Positions 18,659 through 26,132 of a DNA stretch of 64,000 bases are shown piece by piece. Within the stretch, counting starts at the first letter, position 1; the number at the start of each line of letters is the position of its first letter. The position numbers were made by a program, and so were the translations under genes. Below the pieces are notes generated by a model. The model made no database searches. It worked only from the letters and a program-made list of their open reading frames with translations, and was not told where the DNA came from. This stretch comes from Peptostreptococcaceae bacterium (GTDB lineage Bacteria > Bacillota > Clostridia > Peptostreptococcales > Peptostreptococcaceae). The stretch spans positions 682,001-746,000 of the forward strand of contig CABIZO010000001.1 of NCBI GenBank assembly GCA_902363255.1, read 5' to 3'.

Positions 18659-18856
18659 AATAAATACCCCCTCTAAACTTATTAGATTTATTATTATTTT
18701 AAACAATATAATTCTAGCACTAAAACTATTTAATTATTTAGAAATAGTTAGATTGTAAATAAATAGTAATTATATGGTCTAGAAAAAGAAACAAATAGTA
18801 ACAAAATGTAAAACTAAAATAAATTTAAGTTTTAAAGCGAGGGTTGTTTTAATGTA

Positions 18857-20062
18857 TTATAAAAGTTTTACATATTCACCATAAATATATCCATAACTAT
18901 TGTTATATTTTATTTTACGCCAACCGTTGGCAGTCATAGCAACAATTTCTACTTTATCATTTTTCTTTAAAGAACCTATTTTTTCATACTCAGTACCAGG
19001 ACCTTTTCTAACATTAAGATTAGATGTAATATAAGCATGTGAATCATATTTGAATTCCAAATCACCAACTTCAGTAATATTTATATACTGACCAGAAACA
19101 TAAGCAAATCCATAATCAAAGAGAATTTTATACCAATTATTAGATGTTTTAGATACAATAACAACTTCACTATCCTTTTTTAAAGATCCAACTTTAGCAT
19201 AAGTAGTACTAGGACCTTTCCTAACATTAAGACTATCTGTAGTAACACCAGTCGCGTAGTAAATAGTTTCGCTTTCTTCATCTATGTTATTACTTATATT
19301 TATATATTGACTAGAAACATAAGCGTACCCACTATTAAATTTAATTTTGTACCAGTTATTAGACGTTTTAGCTACAATAGTAACCTTGCTATTTTTCTCC
19401 AAATAACCAATTTTATTATAAGTAGTATTAGGACCTTTTCTAACATTAAGATTTGAAGTAGCTGTTCCAGTTGCAGAATATGAAGTTTCTTGGATAGAAG
19501 GTTTAGTAGTATTAAGAGATATATATTGACTAGAGACATAAGCATATCCACTATTAAATTTAACTTTGTACCAGTTATTAGATGTTTTAGCTATAATAGT
19601 AACTTTGCTATCTTTTTTTAAAGACCCAATTTTAGCATAAGTAGTATTAGGACCTTTTCTAACATTAAGATTTGAAGTAACTGTTCCAGTTGCAGAATAT
19701 GAAGTTTCTTGGATAGAAGGCTTAGTATTGTTAAGAGTTATATATTGACTAGAAACATACCCGTCACCATTTTTATATTTGATTTTGTACCACCCATTTG
19801 AGGATTTAGCAATGATAGTTACACTTGTACCTTTTTTCAAAGTAGTAATCTTAGTGTAGCTTGTTGCAGGACCTTTTCTTAAAGATAAATTAACATTAGT
19901 TTTTCCAGTTGCAGAATATGCAGTGTCTTTAATTGTAACAGCGTAAGAAGTATTTAGTGTCTTAGCATTATTTGTAGTTAAATTACCTATAAATACTCCA
20001 CTTACAGGAACTGTAGATATTAAGCCTGTAATCATAATTTTTTTTAAAATGTTATTTTTCAT
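18857..20062 (-). CDS. Secreted protein with five SH3b repeats
   Basis: 401 residues from the ATG at 20062, behind AAGGGGAG; the reading frame extends upstream but without an RBS. It has a signal peptide (about 1-43) and five SH3b modules with NLNVRKGPNTTY, KKDSKVTI(I/V)AKTSNNWYK and GYAYVSSQYI. Modules 2-4 are close to identical, which suggests recent internal duplication. There is no enzyme domain. It probably binds the cell wall like its three-module neighbour. Confidence 0.85.
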   Translation of the reverse strand: MKNNILKKIMITGLISTVPVSGVFIGNLTTNNAKTLNTSYAVTIKDTAYSATGKTNVNLSLRKGPATSYTKITTLKKGTSVTIIAKSSNGWYKIKYKNGDGYVSSQYITLNNTKPSIQETSYSATGTVTSNLNVRKGPNTTYAKIGSLKKDSKVTIIAKTSNNWYKVKFNSGYAYVSSQYISLNTTKPSIQETSYSATGTATSNLNVRKGPNTTYNKIGYLEKNSKVTIVAKTSNNWYKIKFNSGYAYVSSQYINISNNIDEESETIYYATGVTTDSLNVRKGPSTTYAKVGSLKKDSEVVIVSKTSNNWYKILFDYGFAYVSGQYINITEVGDLEFKYDSHAYITSNLNVRKGPGTEYEKIGSLKKNDKVEIVAMTANGWRKIKYNNSYGYIYGEYVKLL

Positions 20063-20304
20063 AATTACTCCCCTTGTATATTTTATAAGATTTATTACTT
20101 TAAACATATATATTCTAACATTTATATACATTATTTTCCATAAATGTTACGGGATTGAAATATATCTAAATACAAATAAATATATATATGAGATTTGAGT
20201 TATTAAATATTTCGTATTATAATGATATAATCTTTATTTAATTTGCTTTATAATAAAAGTAAATAATGTATTAAAAAATTATGTGAAACTAGAGGTATAA
20301 CAAA

Positions 20305-21105
20305 ATGAAAGGTGTAATTACGATAGCTTATAATAATTTAGATAAATCCATAGAAACAAAGAATATATTAATAGAAAAACTTAATAGAGTAGGATTTCAA
20401 GTTAGTGAGAACATGGAGGAAAACACCGAACTTATAATATCCATAGGAGGAGATGGATCTTTTTTACAGACTATACATAAGTTTAAATTTTCACAAATAC
20501 CAGCTATAGCTATAAACACTGGTCATTTAGGTTTTTTTGCAGAGCTTTCTCCAGATAAAATAGATAAATTTATTCAATCGTACATAAATAAAGAATATTT
20601 TATTCAACAGCTTTATCCATTGGAAGCTAAAATATGTACAAAGGAAAAATCTATAAAAATAAGTGCAGTAAATGAAATTGTAATAAAAAATATTCAATCA
20701 AGAACAGTTCACTTAGATTTACAAGTAGATGGAATGAAAATAGAACATTTTAGTGGAGATGGAATGTTAATATCAACACCAATTGGTTCAACAGCATATA
20801 ATTATTCTGCAGGAGGAAGTATAGTTGATCCAAAACTTGACTTATTTCAGTTAACACCTATAGCACCTATGAATACAAATGCTTATAGATCGTTTACTTC
20901 AAGTATTATATTACCAACAACATCAGTGATATCAATAAGTCCAGAATTTGAATTTGAAGATTCAATACTAATAGTTATAGATGGGACGCAATATAAGTAT
21001 ACTCAAATTGAGGAAGTAAAAATATATAAATCTAATTATAAGTTGAATTTATTAAGATTAAATGGATATGAATTTTGGAATAGAGTATCAGAGAAATTTT
21101 TATAA
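20305..21105 (+). CDS. nadK: NAD kinase
   Basis: 266 residues, the usual length for bacterial NAD kinase. Diagnostic motifs are GGDGSFLQT (about residues 52-60), NTGHLGFFAE, the NE in SAVNEIVIKN, SGDGMLISTPIGSTAYN and DGTQY near the C-terminus. It phosphorylates NAD to NADP with ATP in the cytoplasm. It stands alone, with its own promoter region upstream and a hairpin downstream. Confidence 0.95.
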   Translation: MKGVITIAYNNLDKSIETKNILIEKLNRVGFQVSENMEENTELIISIGGDGSFLQTIHKFKFSQIPAIAINTGHLGFFAELSPDKIDKFIQSYINKEYFIQQLYPLEAKICTKEKSIKISAVNEIVIKNIQSRTVHLDLQVDGMKIEHFSGDGMLISTPIGSTAYNYSAGGSIVDPKLDLFQLTPIAPMNTNAYRSFTSSIILPTTSVISISPEFEFEDSILIVIDGTQYKYTQIEEVKIYKSNYKLNLLRLNGYEFWNRVSEKFL

Positions 21106-21159
21106 ATTAATAATATTATTTTGTAATAGGTTTTGCAACTTTAAGAGTTGTATTAAATT

Positions 21160-21194
21160 GCCCCATAAATTAAGATGTTCTTAACTTTTGGGGC
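21160..21194. terminator. Probable bidirectional terminator between nadK and the DUF2089 pair
   Basis: GCCCCA (21160-21165) pairs with TGGGGC (21189-21194), with an inner TTAAGA/TCTTAA stem. The T-tract is short, so the call is moderate. Confidence 0.5.
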
Positions 21195-21213
21195 AGTGTT
21201 TATATATTTAAAA

Positions 21214-21543
21214 TTAATCTAAATCTTGTATATTCATTTTATTTATTTCATATTTTTTCTTATGTTTATTACGACAAGCATAGTAAATTGCCATTAGAAT
21301 AATAGCAGGTACATTGTAAGCTATAAATACAATTGTAATTCCTATAAATATAGAAACATCAAGTGTTAATGCATTTAAAAGATAAATTAGTGATATTAAA
21401 ATTGAAATTACAAAATTTATACCAGGAAGTATTAATCCTAGTTTTTTATTTTCCTTAGTAGATAAAAATATTTGTAAAAAAACTATTCCTACTAATATTC
21501 CTAAGAATATAATACTATTTGCTACTTGTAAAATTGGTCCCAT
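21214..21543 (-). CDS. Small membrane protein paired with DUF2089 regulator
   Basis: 109 residues from the ATG at 21543, 9 bases after GGGG. Four hydrophobic stretches (about residues 4-25, 35-57, 60-82 and 85-100 by eye) suggest an integral membrane protein; the C-terminus is basic. It follows the DUF2089 gene with a one-base gap, so the two are co-transcribed. It resembles the small membrane proteins encoded next to DUF2089 regulators in Firmicutes. Function unknown. Confidence 0.7.
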   Translation of the reverse strand: MGPILQVANSIIFLGILVGIVFLQIFLSTKENKKLGLILPGINFVISILISLIYLLNALTLDVSIFIGITIVFIAYNVPAIILMAIYYACRNKHKKKYEINKMNIQDLD

Positions 21544-21544
21544 A

Positions 21545-21841
21545 TTATTTTTCCCCATCCTTTATTTTTTTATATTCATTGATTAAAAGCTTAGCAGTTT
21601 CAAAATCTAATTTATCCTTAAGAGCTAATTGTTTAATAAGTGATATATATGGCTCACTAGGAGTTTTATCATTTAATTCAATTTTTTGGATAAGCTTATC
21701 AAGTCTAAGTCTTACAGTAGGATAAGTAACATTATAAATACTTGCAACTTCCTTTAGAGATCCTGAAGATAGGATAAATTTTTTTATAAAATTAATATCT
21801 TCATCATCTAAATTCTCTAGCCATTTTGGAATATTATCCAT
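21545..21841 (-). CDS. DUF2089 family protein, probable DNA-binding regulator
   Basis: 98 residues from the ATG at 21841, preceded by GGAGGT (an upstream ATG at 21853 overlaps that RBS). It has PKWLENLDDEDINFIKKFILSSGSLKEVA and a helix-turn-helix-like YNVTYPTVRLRLDKLIQKI, the DUF2089 pattern. The zinc-ribbon part found in longer members is absent. It probably regulates itself and the membrane protein encoded just downstream. Confidence 0.75.
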   Translation of the reverse strand: MDNIPKWLENLDDEDINFIKKFILSSGSLKEVASIYNVTYPTVRLRLDKLIQKIELNDKTPSEPYISLIKQLALKDKLDFETAKLLINEYKKIKDGEK

Positions 21842-21955
21842 AATTACCTCCATTAAAAAAGAAATATTTTAATAATATTAAAGCATACTTTAATTATATT
21901 AAAAAATAAATTAAAAAACAATAAATAAAATTAAAAAGAAATGAAAAGTAATAAA

Positions 21956-21970
21956 TGATAATAATTATCA
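21956..21970. promoter_or_regulatory. Fur box (perfect 7-1-7)
   Basis: TGATAATAATTATCA is an exact match to the TGATAATnATTATCA Fur-box consensus of Firmicutes, and the symmetry extends to 21953-21973. It abuts the -35 of the plus-strand promoter at 21971-21999. It lies 115 bases upstream of the divergent DUF2089 gene and so could serve either side. Confidence 0.75.
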
Positions 21971-21999
21971 TTTACAAAATAATATCATTATGGTAAAAT
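21971..21999 (+). promoter_or_regulatory. SigA-type promoter next to the Fur box
   Basis: TTTACA (21971-21976), a 17-base spacer and TAAAAT (21994-21999). Transcription should start near 22006. Confidence 0.65.
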
Positions 22000-22005
22000 A
22001 TAATC

Positions 22006-22164
22006 AAAGTTGAAAAACAGAAGACTTGAGCATAAAATAATTTACCATAAAAGCCATAAAAACACCTTAATATTATGTGAAATGTCTTATACTTAATTTT
22101 TAACTTTTAAATTACTCTTAATTGTTAAAAAGAATCTGGGAGTCTGCACCCAGATTCTTTTTTG
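22006..22164 (+). ncRNA. Candidate Fur-regulated small RNA, about 160 nt
   Basis: A promoter with an adjoining perfect Fur box is followed, with no plausible ORF or RBS, by a strong intrinsic terminator: AGAATCTGGG (22131-22140), loop, CCCAGATTCT (22149-22158), then T's to 22163. Nothing on the plus strand precedes it, so the terminator must belong to a transcript starting here. The layout matches iron-sparing RNAs such as RyhB and FsrA, but no sequence similarity is claimed. It could instead be a long attenuated leader of rpsD, although rpsD has its own promoter downstream. Confidence 0.55.
22131..22163 (+). terminator. Terminator of the candidate small RNA
   Basis: Ten-base GC-containing stem AGAATCTGGG/CCCAGATTCT, loop AGTCTGCA, and a run of six T's. 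Confidence 0.85.
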
Positions 22165-22237
22165 TCTAAAAATTTATAAGAGAAGGTGAAATAATATTTT
22201 TACATAGAAATAAGAAACTAACTGCTAATGAAAATCA

Positions 22238-22266
22238 TTTACAATTAATTTCTTCAGTGATATAAT
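22238..22266 (+). promoter_or_regulatory. rpsD promoter
   Basis: TTTACA (22238-22243), 17-base spacer, TATAAT (22261-22266): a near-consensus SigA promoter 56 bases before the rpsD start. Confidence 0.75.
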
Positions 22267-22277
22267 AATCTTGGCTT

Positions 22278-22313
22278 TAAAAATTATCGCGGCAAATAAT
22301 AATTTTTAAGGAG
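22278..22313 (+). promoter_or_regulatory. rpsD leader hairpin next to the ribosome binding site
   Basis: TAAAAATTAT (22278-22287) pairs perfectly with ATAATTTTTA (22299-22308) around the loop CGCGGCAAATA, and the RBS AAGGAG begins at the stem's end. Ribosomal protein S4 is known to repress its own translation in Bacillus, so this is a candidate autoregulatory site. Confidence 0.5.
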
Positions 22314-22322
22314 ATTAAAGCA

Positions 22323-22916
22323 ATGGCAAAAATGATGGGACCAAGATTTAAACAATGTAGAAGATTAGGACTAAATGTATGTGGACATCCTAAAGCAATG
22401 GACAGGGCAGTAAAAGGAACTTCTAGAGCAGATAAAAAACTTTCACCTTATGGACTTCAATTATTAGAAAAGCAAAGATTAAGAGCTTACTATGGAGTAT
22501 TAGAAAAGCAATTTAGAAATTACTACAAAAAAGCTGAAAAATCTAAAGAATCTACAGGGGTAGCATTAATTCAAATGTTAGAATGTAGATTAGACAATGT
22601 GGTTTATAGATTAGGTTTAGCAAACTCTATAAGACAAGCACGTCAAATGGTTGTTCATGGACATATATTAGTTAATGGGAAAAAAGTAGATATTCCTTCA
22701 TTCTCAGTAAGTGTAGGTGATATTGTATCTCTAAGAGAAAAATCTAGAAACAATGAAATGTTTAAAGCTAACTTCCAAGAAAGAGCACTAGTAGTATATC
22801 CTTATTTAGCAAAGGATGAACAAAACTTTGCAGGTACACTTATTAAAATGCCTGAAAGAAATGAGGTACCAATAGAAATAAATGAAATACTAATAGTAGA
22901 GTTTTACTCAAAATAA
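22323..22916 (+). CDS. rpsD: 30S ribosomal protein S4
   Basis: 197 residues, typical S4 length. The N-terminal S4 domain begins MAKMMGPRFKQCRRLG and lacks the zinc-binding cysteine set found in some S4 proteins. The S4 RNA-binding domain follows with LECRLDNVVYRLGLANS, RQARQMVVHGHILVNGKKVDIPS. It is encoded outside any ribosomal-protein operon, as in Bacillus, with its own promoter, leader hairpin and terminator. It starts assembly of the 30S subunit by binding 16S rRNA. Confidence 0.95.
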   Translation: MAKMMGPRFKQCRRLGLNVCGHPKAMDRAVKGTSRADKKLSPYGLQLLEKQRLRAYYGVLEKQFRNYYKKAEKSKESTGVALIQMLECRLDNVVYRLGLANSIRQARQMVVHGHILVNGKKVDIPSFSVSVGDIVSLREKSRNNEMFKANFQERALVVYPYLAKDEQNFAGTLIKMPERNEVPIEINEILIVEFYSK

Positions 22917-22928
22917 TAAGTAAATTAA

Positions 22929-22967
22929 AAGACTCAATAAGATCACATGTCTTATTGAGTCTTTTTT
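22929..22967 (+). terminator. rpsD terminator
   Basis: AAGACTCAATAAGA pairs with TCTTATTGAGTCTT, followed by TTTT. Confidence 0.85.
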
Positions 22968-23030
22968 GTTTTAAATATTTTGAGCAAGGTCGTTACCTGA
23001 AATTTTATGTCATATACACAGTGGTTTAAA

Positions 23031-23075
23031 GTGGTAGCGAAGGCATCTCATTAGCCATATGAGTGAAGTGCATCC
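23031..23075. repeat. Intergenic hairpin element, copy A
   Basis: CGAAGG followed by CTCAT-TAGCCAT-ATGAG and TGAAGT. A related arrangement (CGAAGG, then ACTTCAT-TGGATAT-ATGAAGT) lies at 51002-51036, also intergenic. The two may be members of a small interspersed repeat family. Confidence 0.35.
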
Positions 23076-23125
23076 TTTTCTTTATTTTGGTAACAATAAG
23101 AAATATATATTTAAGGAGGTAAAAA

Positions 23126-23431
23126 ATGCAAAACGGAAATTTAAAATGTAACGCTACAAGTTGTGCCTTTAACCAAAGAATGGAGTGTAGTGCAGGAGCT
23201 ATAAATATTAGGGGGGCTGAGGCTAAAACAACTGATGGAACTACTTGCTCTTCTTATGTAGACAGAAGTTCCAATTCATTTACAAATAGTGTAAACACTG
23301 TAAGAACAAATCCGAGTAATATAAGTTGTGAGGCTTGTAAATGTACATACAATGAAAATAAAAATTGCACTGCTGAAAATGTAAGAATAGATGCATATAA
23401 AGCATGCTGTGATACATTTATCTGTGAGTAA
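23126..23431 (+). CDS. DUF1540 protein with two cysteine modules
   Basis: 101 residues. Two DUF1540-type modules are visible: LKCNATSCAFNQRMECSAGAINI followed by TTCSSY (about residues 4-48), and ISCEACKCTYNENKNCTAENVRI followed by CCDTFIC (about 66-100). Each has four or five cysteines that probably bind a metal. DUF1540 proteins are small and frequent in spore-forming clostridia; function unknown. RBS AAGGAGG precedes the ATG. It stands at the edge of the Cys-rich cluster. Confidence 0.85.
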   Translation: MQNGNLKCNATSCAFNQRMECSAGAINIRGAEAKTTDGTTCSSYVDRSSNSFTNSVNTVRTNPSNISCEACKCTYNENKNCTAENVRIDAYKACCDTFICE

Positions 23432-23439
23432 AATAAGCA

Positions 23440-23478
23440 AAGGTCTGTCTTTAGAGTGTTCAAGATAGGCCTTTTTTT
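23440..23478 (+). terminator. Terminator of the DUF1540 gene
   Basis: AAGGTCTGTCTT pairs (with mismatches or G-T pairs) with AAGATAGGCCTT, followed by five T's. Confidence 0.75.
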
Positions 23479-23553
23479 GCTTTAAAAATTAATTGTGATA
23501 CTTTCATGTAATTGAAAATTAATAAATTTTCTAATATATATTTTATAAAGAAT

Positions 23554-24252
23554 TTATATTTCATATTTGCTATAATAATTGCGAGTTTTACAAGAGTGTT
23601 TACTTATAGGTAAACAAGCAACCATGTGCAAACCCAAACCGTAACTTATATAAACATTTCCAATAAAAGCATATATATCTAAGTGCTCATCGTAAATAGG
23701 TGAAAGAAAAATGAAATCTGGATTTACTATAGGCGTTAAATTATTTTCTAAATAAATTTTAACATTTCTAAATGTATTCTTATAATTATATATATTATTT
23801 TTTGCCACTAATATAGCCTCTATACAATCCTTTGACTTACCATGAACTTCAATAAATATAGGTTCACAACCATCTATATATGCAAATCCTTTTAAATTTA
23901 GATTAATAGACATATTTAATCTTATAGATTCTGCTAGACTTAAAATAATTTTACTATTTTCTTCATTAGCTAGATTGAAATATTCTTCTTTTAAATAAAA
24001 GCTTTCATTTAGAGCATTTAAATCTGATTCAATTTTATGACCATTTAATAATATGTTTTTTTTTGATTCATATATATCATAGTTTAGATTAACTTCCTCA
24101 ATTTTAATCTTTGAATTAGAAGGTAAAGGTAAAGAGTTAGTAATATTAAATGTCATTAAAAAATTAGAATTTATGTTTACGGCAGTTCTATCACTGCCAA
24201 TCATCTTAGTTGTAGAATGAGTAGAATATTTATTATATTTAACATTATCCAC
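23554..24252 (-). CDS. Uncharacterised protein divergent from the Cys-rich cluster
   Basis: 232 residues from a GTG at 24252, six bases after GGAGGGG. No signal peptide or membrane span. The sequence alternates short beta strands (for example NLNYDIYESKKNILLNGH and SINLNLKGFAYIDG), somewhat like SPOCS/LysM-associated spore-coat morphogenesis proteins, but I cannot place it firmly. Upstream on its strand lies CATATATAC, compatible with a sporulation sigma (E/K) -10 element. Its position facing the Cys-rich operon suggests a spore role by context only. Confidence 0.6.
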   Translation of the reverse strand: MDNVKYNKYSTHSTTKMIGSDRTAVNINSNFLMTFNITNSLPLPSNSKIKIEEVNLNYDIYESKKNILLNGHKIESDLNALNESFYLKEEYFNLANEENSKIILSLAESIRLNMSINLNLKGFAYIDGCEPIFIEVHGKSKDCIEAILVAKNNIYNYKNTFRNVKIYLENNLTPIVNPDFIFLSPIYDEHLDIYAFIGNVYISYGLGLHMVACLPISKHSCKTRNYYSKYEI

Positions 24253-24376
24253 AAAAATCCCCTCCTATTAAGTATATATGTATATTATGAAAAAATAGGG
24301 TTTTTAGTGTATATTTTGGCTTAAAATATTTGATTTTATAAAAATTAGTAAAATAGTGTCAATTTATAGCTTGATA

Positions 24377-24385
24377 CATATATTG
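24377..24385 (+). promoter_or_regulatory. Possible mother-cell sigma (E/K) -10 element before the Cys-rich operon
   Basis: CATATATTG resembles the CATAnnnT core of SigE/SigK promoters and lies 45 bases before the first Cys-rich gene. No convincing -35 was found, so this is weak. Confidence 0.3.
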
Positions 24386-24430
24386 TTAGAGAAAGATGTA
24401 ATTCTTTAAAGAAAAAAAGGAGTGATTTAA

Positions 24431-25318
24431 TTGGCTTTTAACTGTAATGCTAATGAGCAAAGTACTACTTGTGGAACTTATGTAGTAGAATATTTGGGAA
24501 ATTTAGAATATGTAAATAGAGGGTTATTAGAGATCATAAATACAATTATACTGCCCGATAAAACGCGTAATGGAACTTTGATTACACCTTATGATATTAC
24601 AGATGAGAACTGTAATTGTTTCAGTATTTGTTTAGAAGGACAAGTAACAAACTGTGTTTCAACAGAGGAAGCTACTGCATTTAATTGCACAACTTGGAAT
24701 ACAATAAAAAATTTATTATTAAATCAGAGTACAGCAGCAGAAGATGATGGAGGTTACCTAAATGTACTTTCACAAACAATAAGATGCTTACTGAGAACGT
24801 TTACAAATGGAAATTTTGGATTTGCTGCTCAAATAGAAAGATTTCTATGCTTAGTTGATTCACTGATAATAAGATTAACATCTGTATCTTGTAATAGTAA
24901 TTGTCCAGAAATAGTAGGAGATTTGTTATGCCTATTAATGCAAATATTAACTAGGTTAATATCAATTATAGCTAAGGTTTCCACATTAGCTTACTATTAT
25001 GATTGTGCTACCACAACAAATATTTCAACTAGTAATAGAACTATTACTACTTTCTTTGAATGTATGGCTTGCGACTTTATAAATGATTTATGTGAATTAG
25101 AGAAACTAGTTGCTGACTTAAGCGCAATAGTAGTAGGATTTGCAACATGTGATATGCAAAGATGTACACCTTGTTATACAGCACCGTCAGCACCAAGAAA
25201 GGTTAGAAATGTATGTTGTTCTAGTCCACAAGGAGGTTGTGGTCCATGTGGATCTGTAGCAGCTATGCAATCACCATATCAATCTCAATCAGTATGTGGG
25301 TGTTCTCATAAAAAATAA
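24431..25318 (+). CDS. Cys-rich helical protein, probable spore coat/exosporium component (family A, copy 1)
   Basis: 295 residues with about 25 cysteines. Start TTG, eight bases after AAGGAG. An N-terminal region (about 1-110) has CNCFSIC; a leucine-rich helical core (about 110-240) carries regularly placed Cys (QTIRCLL, ERFLCLVDSL, VGDLLCLLMQIL, FFECMACDFINDLCELEKL); and a Cys/Gly/Pro tail holds VCCSSPQGGCGPCG and VCGCSHKK. There is no signal peptide, as expected for proteins laid onto the spore from the mother cell. The next gene is a diverged paralogue. Abundant Cys suggests disulfide cross-linking. I know no named family; the spore role is inference. Confidence 0.7.
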   Translation: MAFNCNANEQSTTCGTYVVEYLGNLEYVNRGLLEIINTIILPDKTRNGTLITPYDITDENCNCFSICLEGQVTNCVSTEEATAFNCTTWNTIKNLLLNQSTAAEDDGGYLNVLSQTIRCLLRTFTNGNFGFAAQIERFLCLVDSLIIRLTSVSCNSNCPEIVGDLLCLLMQILTRLISIIAKVSTLAYYYDCATTTNISTSNRTITTFFECMACDFINDLCELEKLVADLSAIVVGFATCDMQRCTPCYTAPSAPRKVRNVCCSSPQGGCGPCGSVAAMQSPYQSQSVCGCSHKK

Positions 25319-25390
25319 TTTTAGAATAATTTAATTAAAAAATGAGCTAATTTCTATAGCTTGTTCTTTAACTATAAGGGAGGGTAAGGA

Positions 25391-26101
25391 GTGAATATTA
25401 GTAATAATTTAAAAGTAATTTATAAATTTTTAAATGATTACAAATATAATTTATTTTGTAATTCTATGAATTGTACAGAATCGTGTTATATTTGTCACCA
25501 GGATAAAAAAGATATGTGTAAAGAGAATTACAATATAGAAGATGAAATTTTATTGAAAAAAATAGCATGCGATTTTCTAGAAGATAATTTTTATAAAAAA
25601 GAGTCTTATGAGAATAATTGTGAATGTGAGGAAGAGTGTATTGATTTAATAAATTTACTAATGAAAATAATGATAGCAATAGAAAAATCTTGTAACTATG
25701 ATAGAAATTATGGATTTTTATTACAAATAGATAAATTAGAATGTATACTAATTAATTTTAAAAGTTTATTGTGTCAGTTAAGATGTTTAAATGTTAAGTG
25801 TTGTGACTTAATATCAGAAGCGTTATGTTATTTATATTTAATTATAGAAATATTAGGAAATATAGTGTCAAAAATAAATAATATAGAATGTTTATTTGAA
25901 TCTAATTTATGTTGTAAATGTGAAATTACAACTTGTATGATTTGTGACTTAGAAAATGAAGTAAACTATTTAGAAAATGTTATATCAGATTTATCATGTA
26001 CTGTATTCGAAATTGCATCTAAAAATATCATTAATTGTACAACATGTTCTACAGGTGAATATTCTAAATATAAAAAAAGAGATTATTATAATAAGTATTA
26101 A
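25391..26101 (+). CDS. Cys-rich helical protein (family A, copy 2)
   Basis: 236 residues with about 25 cysteines. Start GTG behind GGGAGGG. The core aligns with the upstream protein: NYGFLLQIDKLECIL matches NFGFAAQIERFLCLV, then SEALCYLYLIIEILGNIVSK matches VGDLLCLLMQILTRLISI, and CMICDLENEVNYLENVISDL matches CMACDFINDLCELEKLVADL. The N-terminus is different and acidic. It is shorter at the C-terminus and ends with a Tyr/Lys-rich tail, a common feature of coat proteins that are cross-linked. Probable spore-surface protein, by inference. Confidence 0.65.
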   Translation: MNISNNLKVIYKFLNDYKYNLFCNSMNCTESCYICHQDKKDMCKENYNIEDEILLKKIACDFLEDNFYKKESYENNCECEEECIDLINLLMKIMIAIEKSCNYDRNYGFLLQIDKLECILINFKSLLCQLRCLNVKCCDLISEALCYLYLIIEILGNIVSKINNIECLFESNLCCKCEITTCMICDLENEVNYLENVISDLSCTVFEIASKNIINCTTCSTGEYSKYKKRDYYNKY

Positions 26102-26132
26102 GAATGATGAAAAATAAAAAGGAGATGTTAGA

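Noticed and set aside
22011..22098. A 28-codon frame starting with TTG inside the candidate small RNA.
   Set aside because: No RBS, rare-looking composition, and it ends well before the terminator; a small protein is not supported.
21118..24310. Possible T-box or other tRNA-sensing leader near rpsD.
   Set aside because: No T-box sequence (AGGTGGTACCGCG-like) or specifier structure was found.
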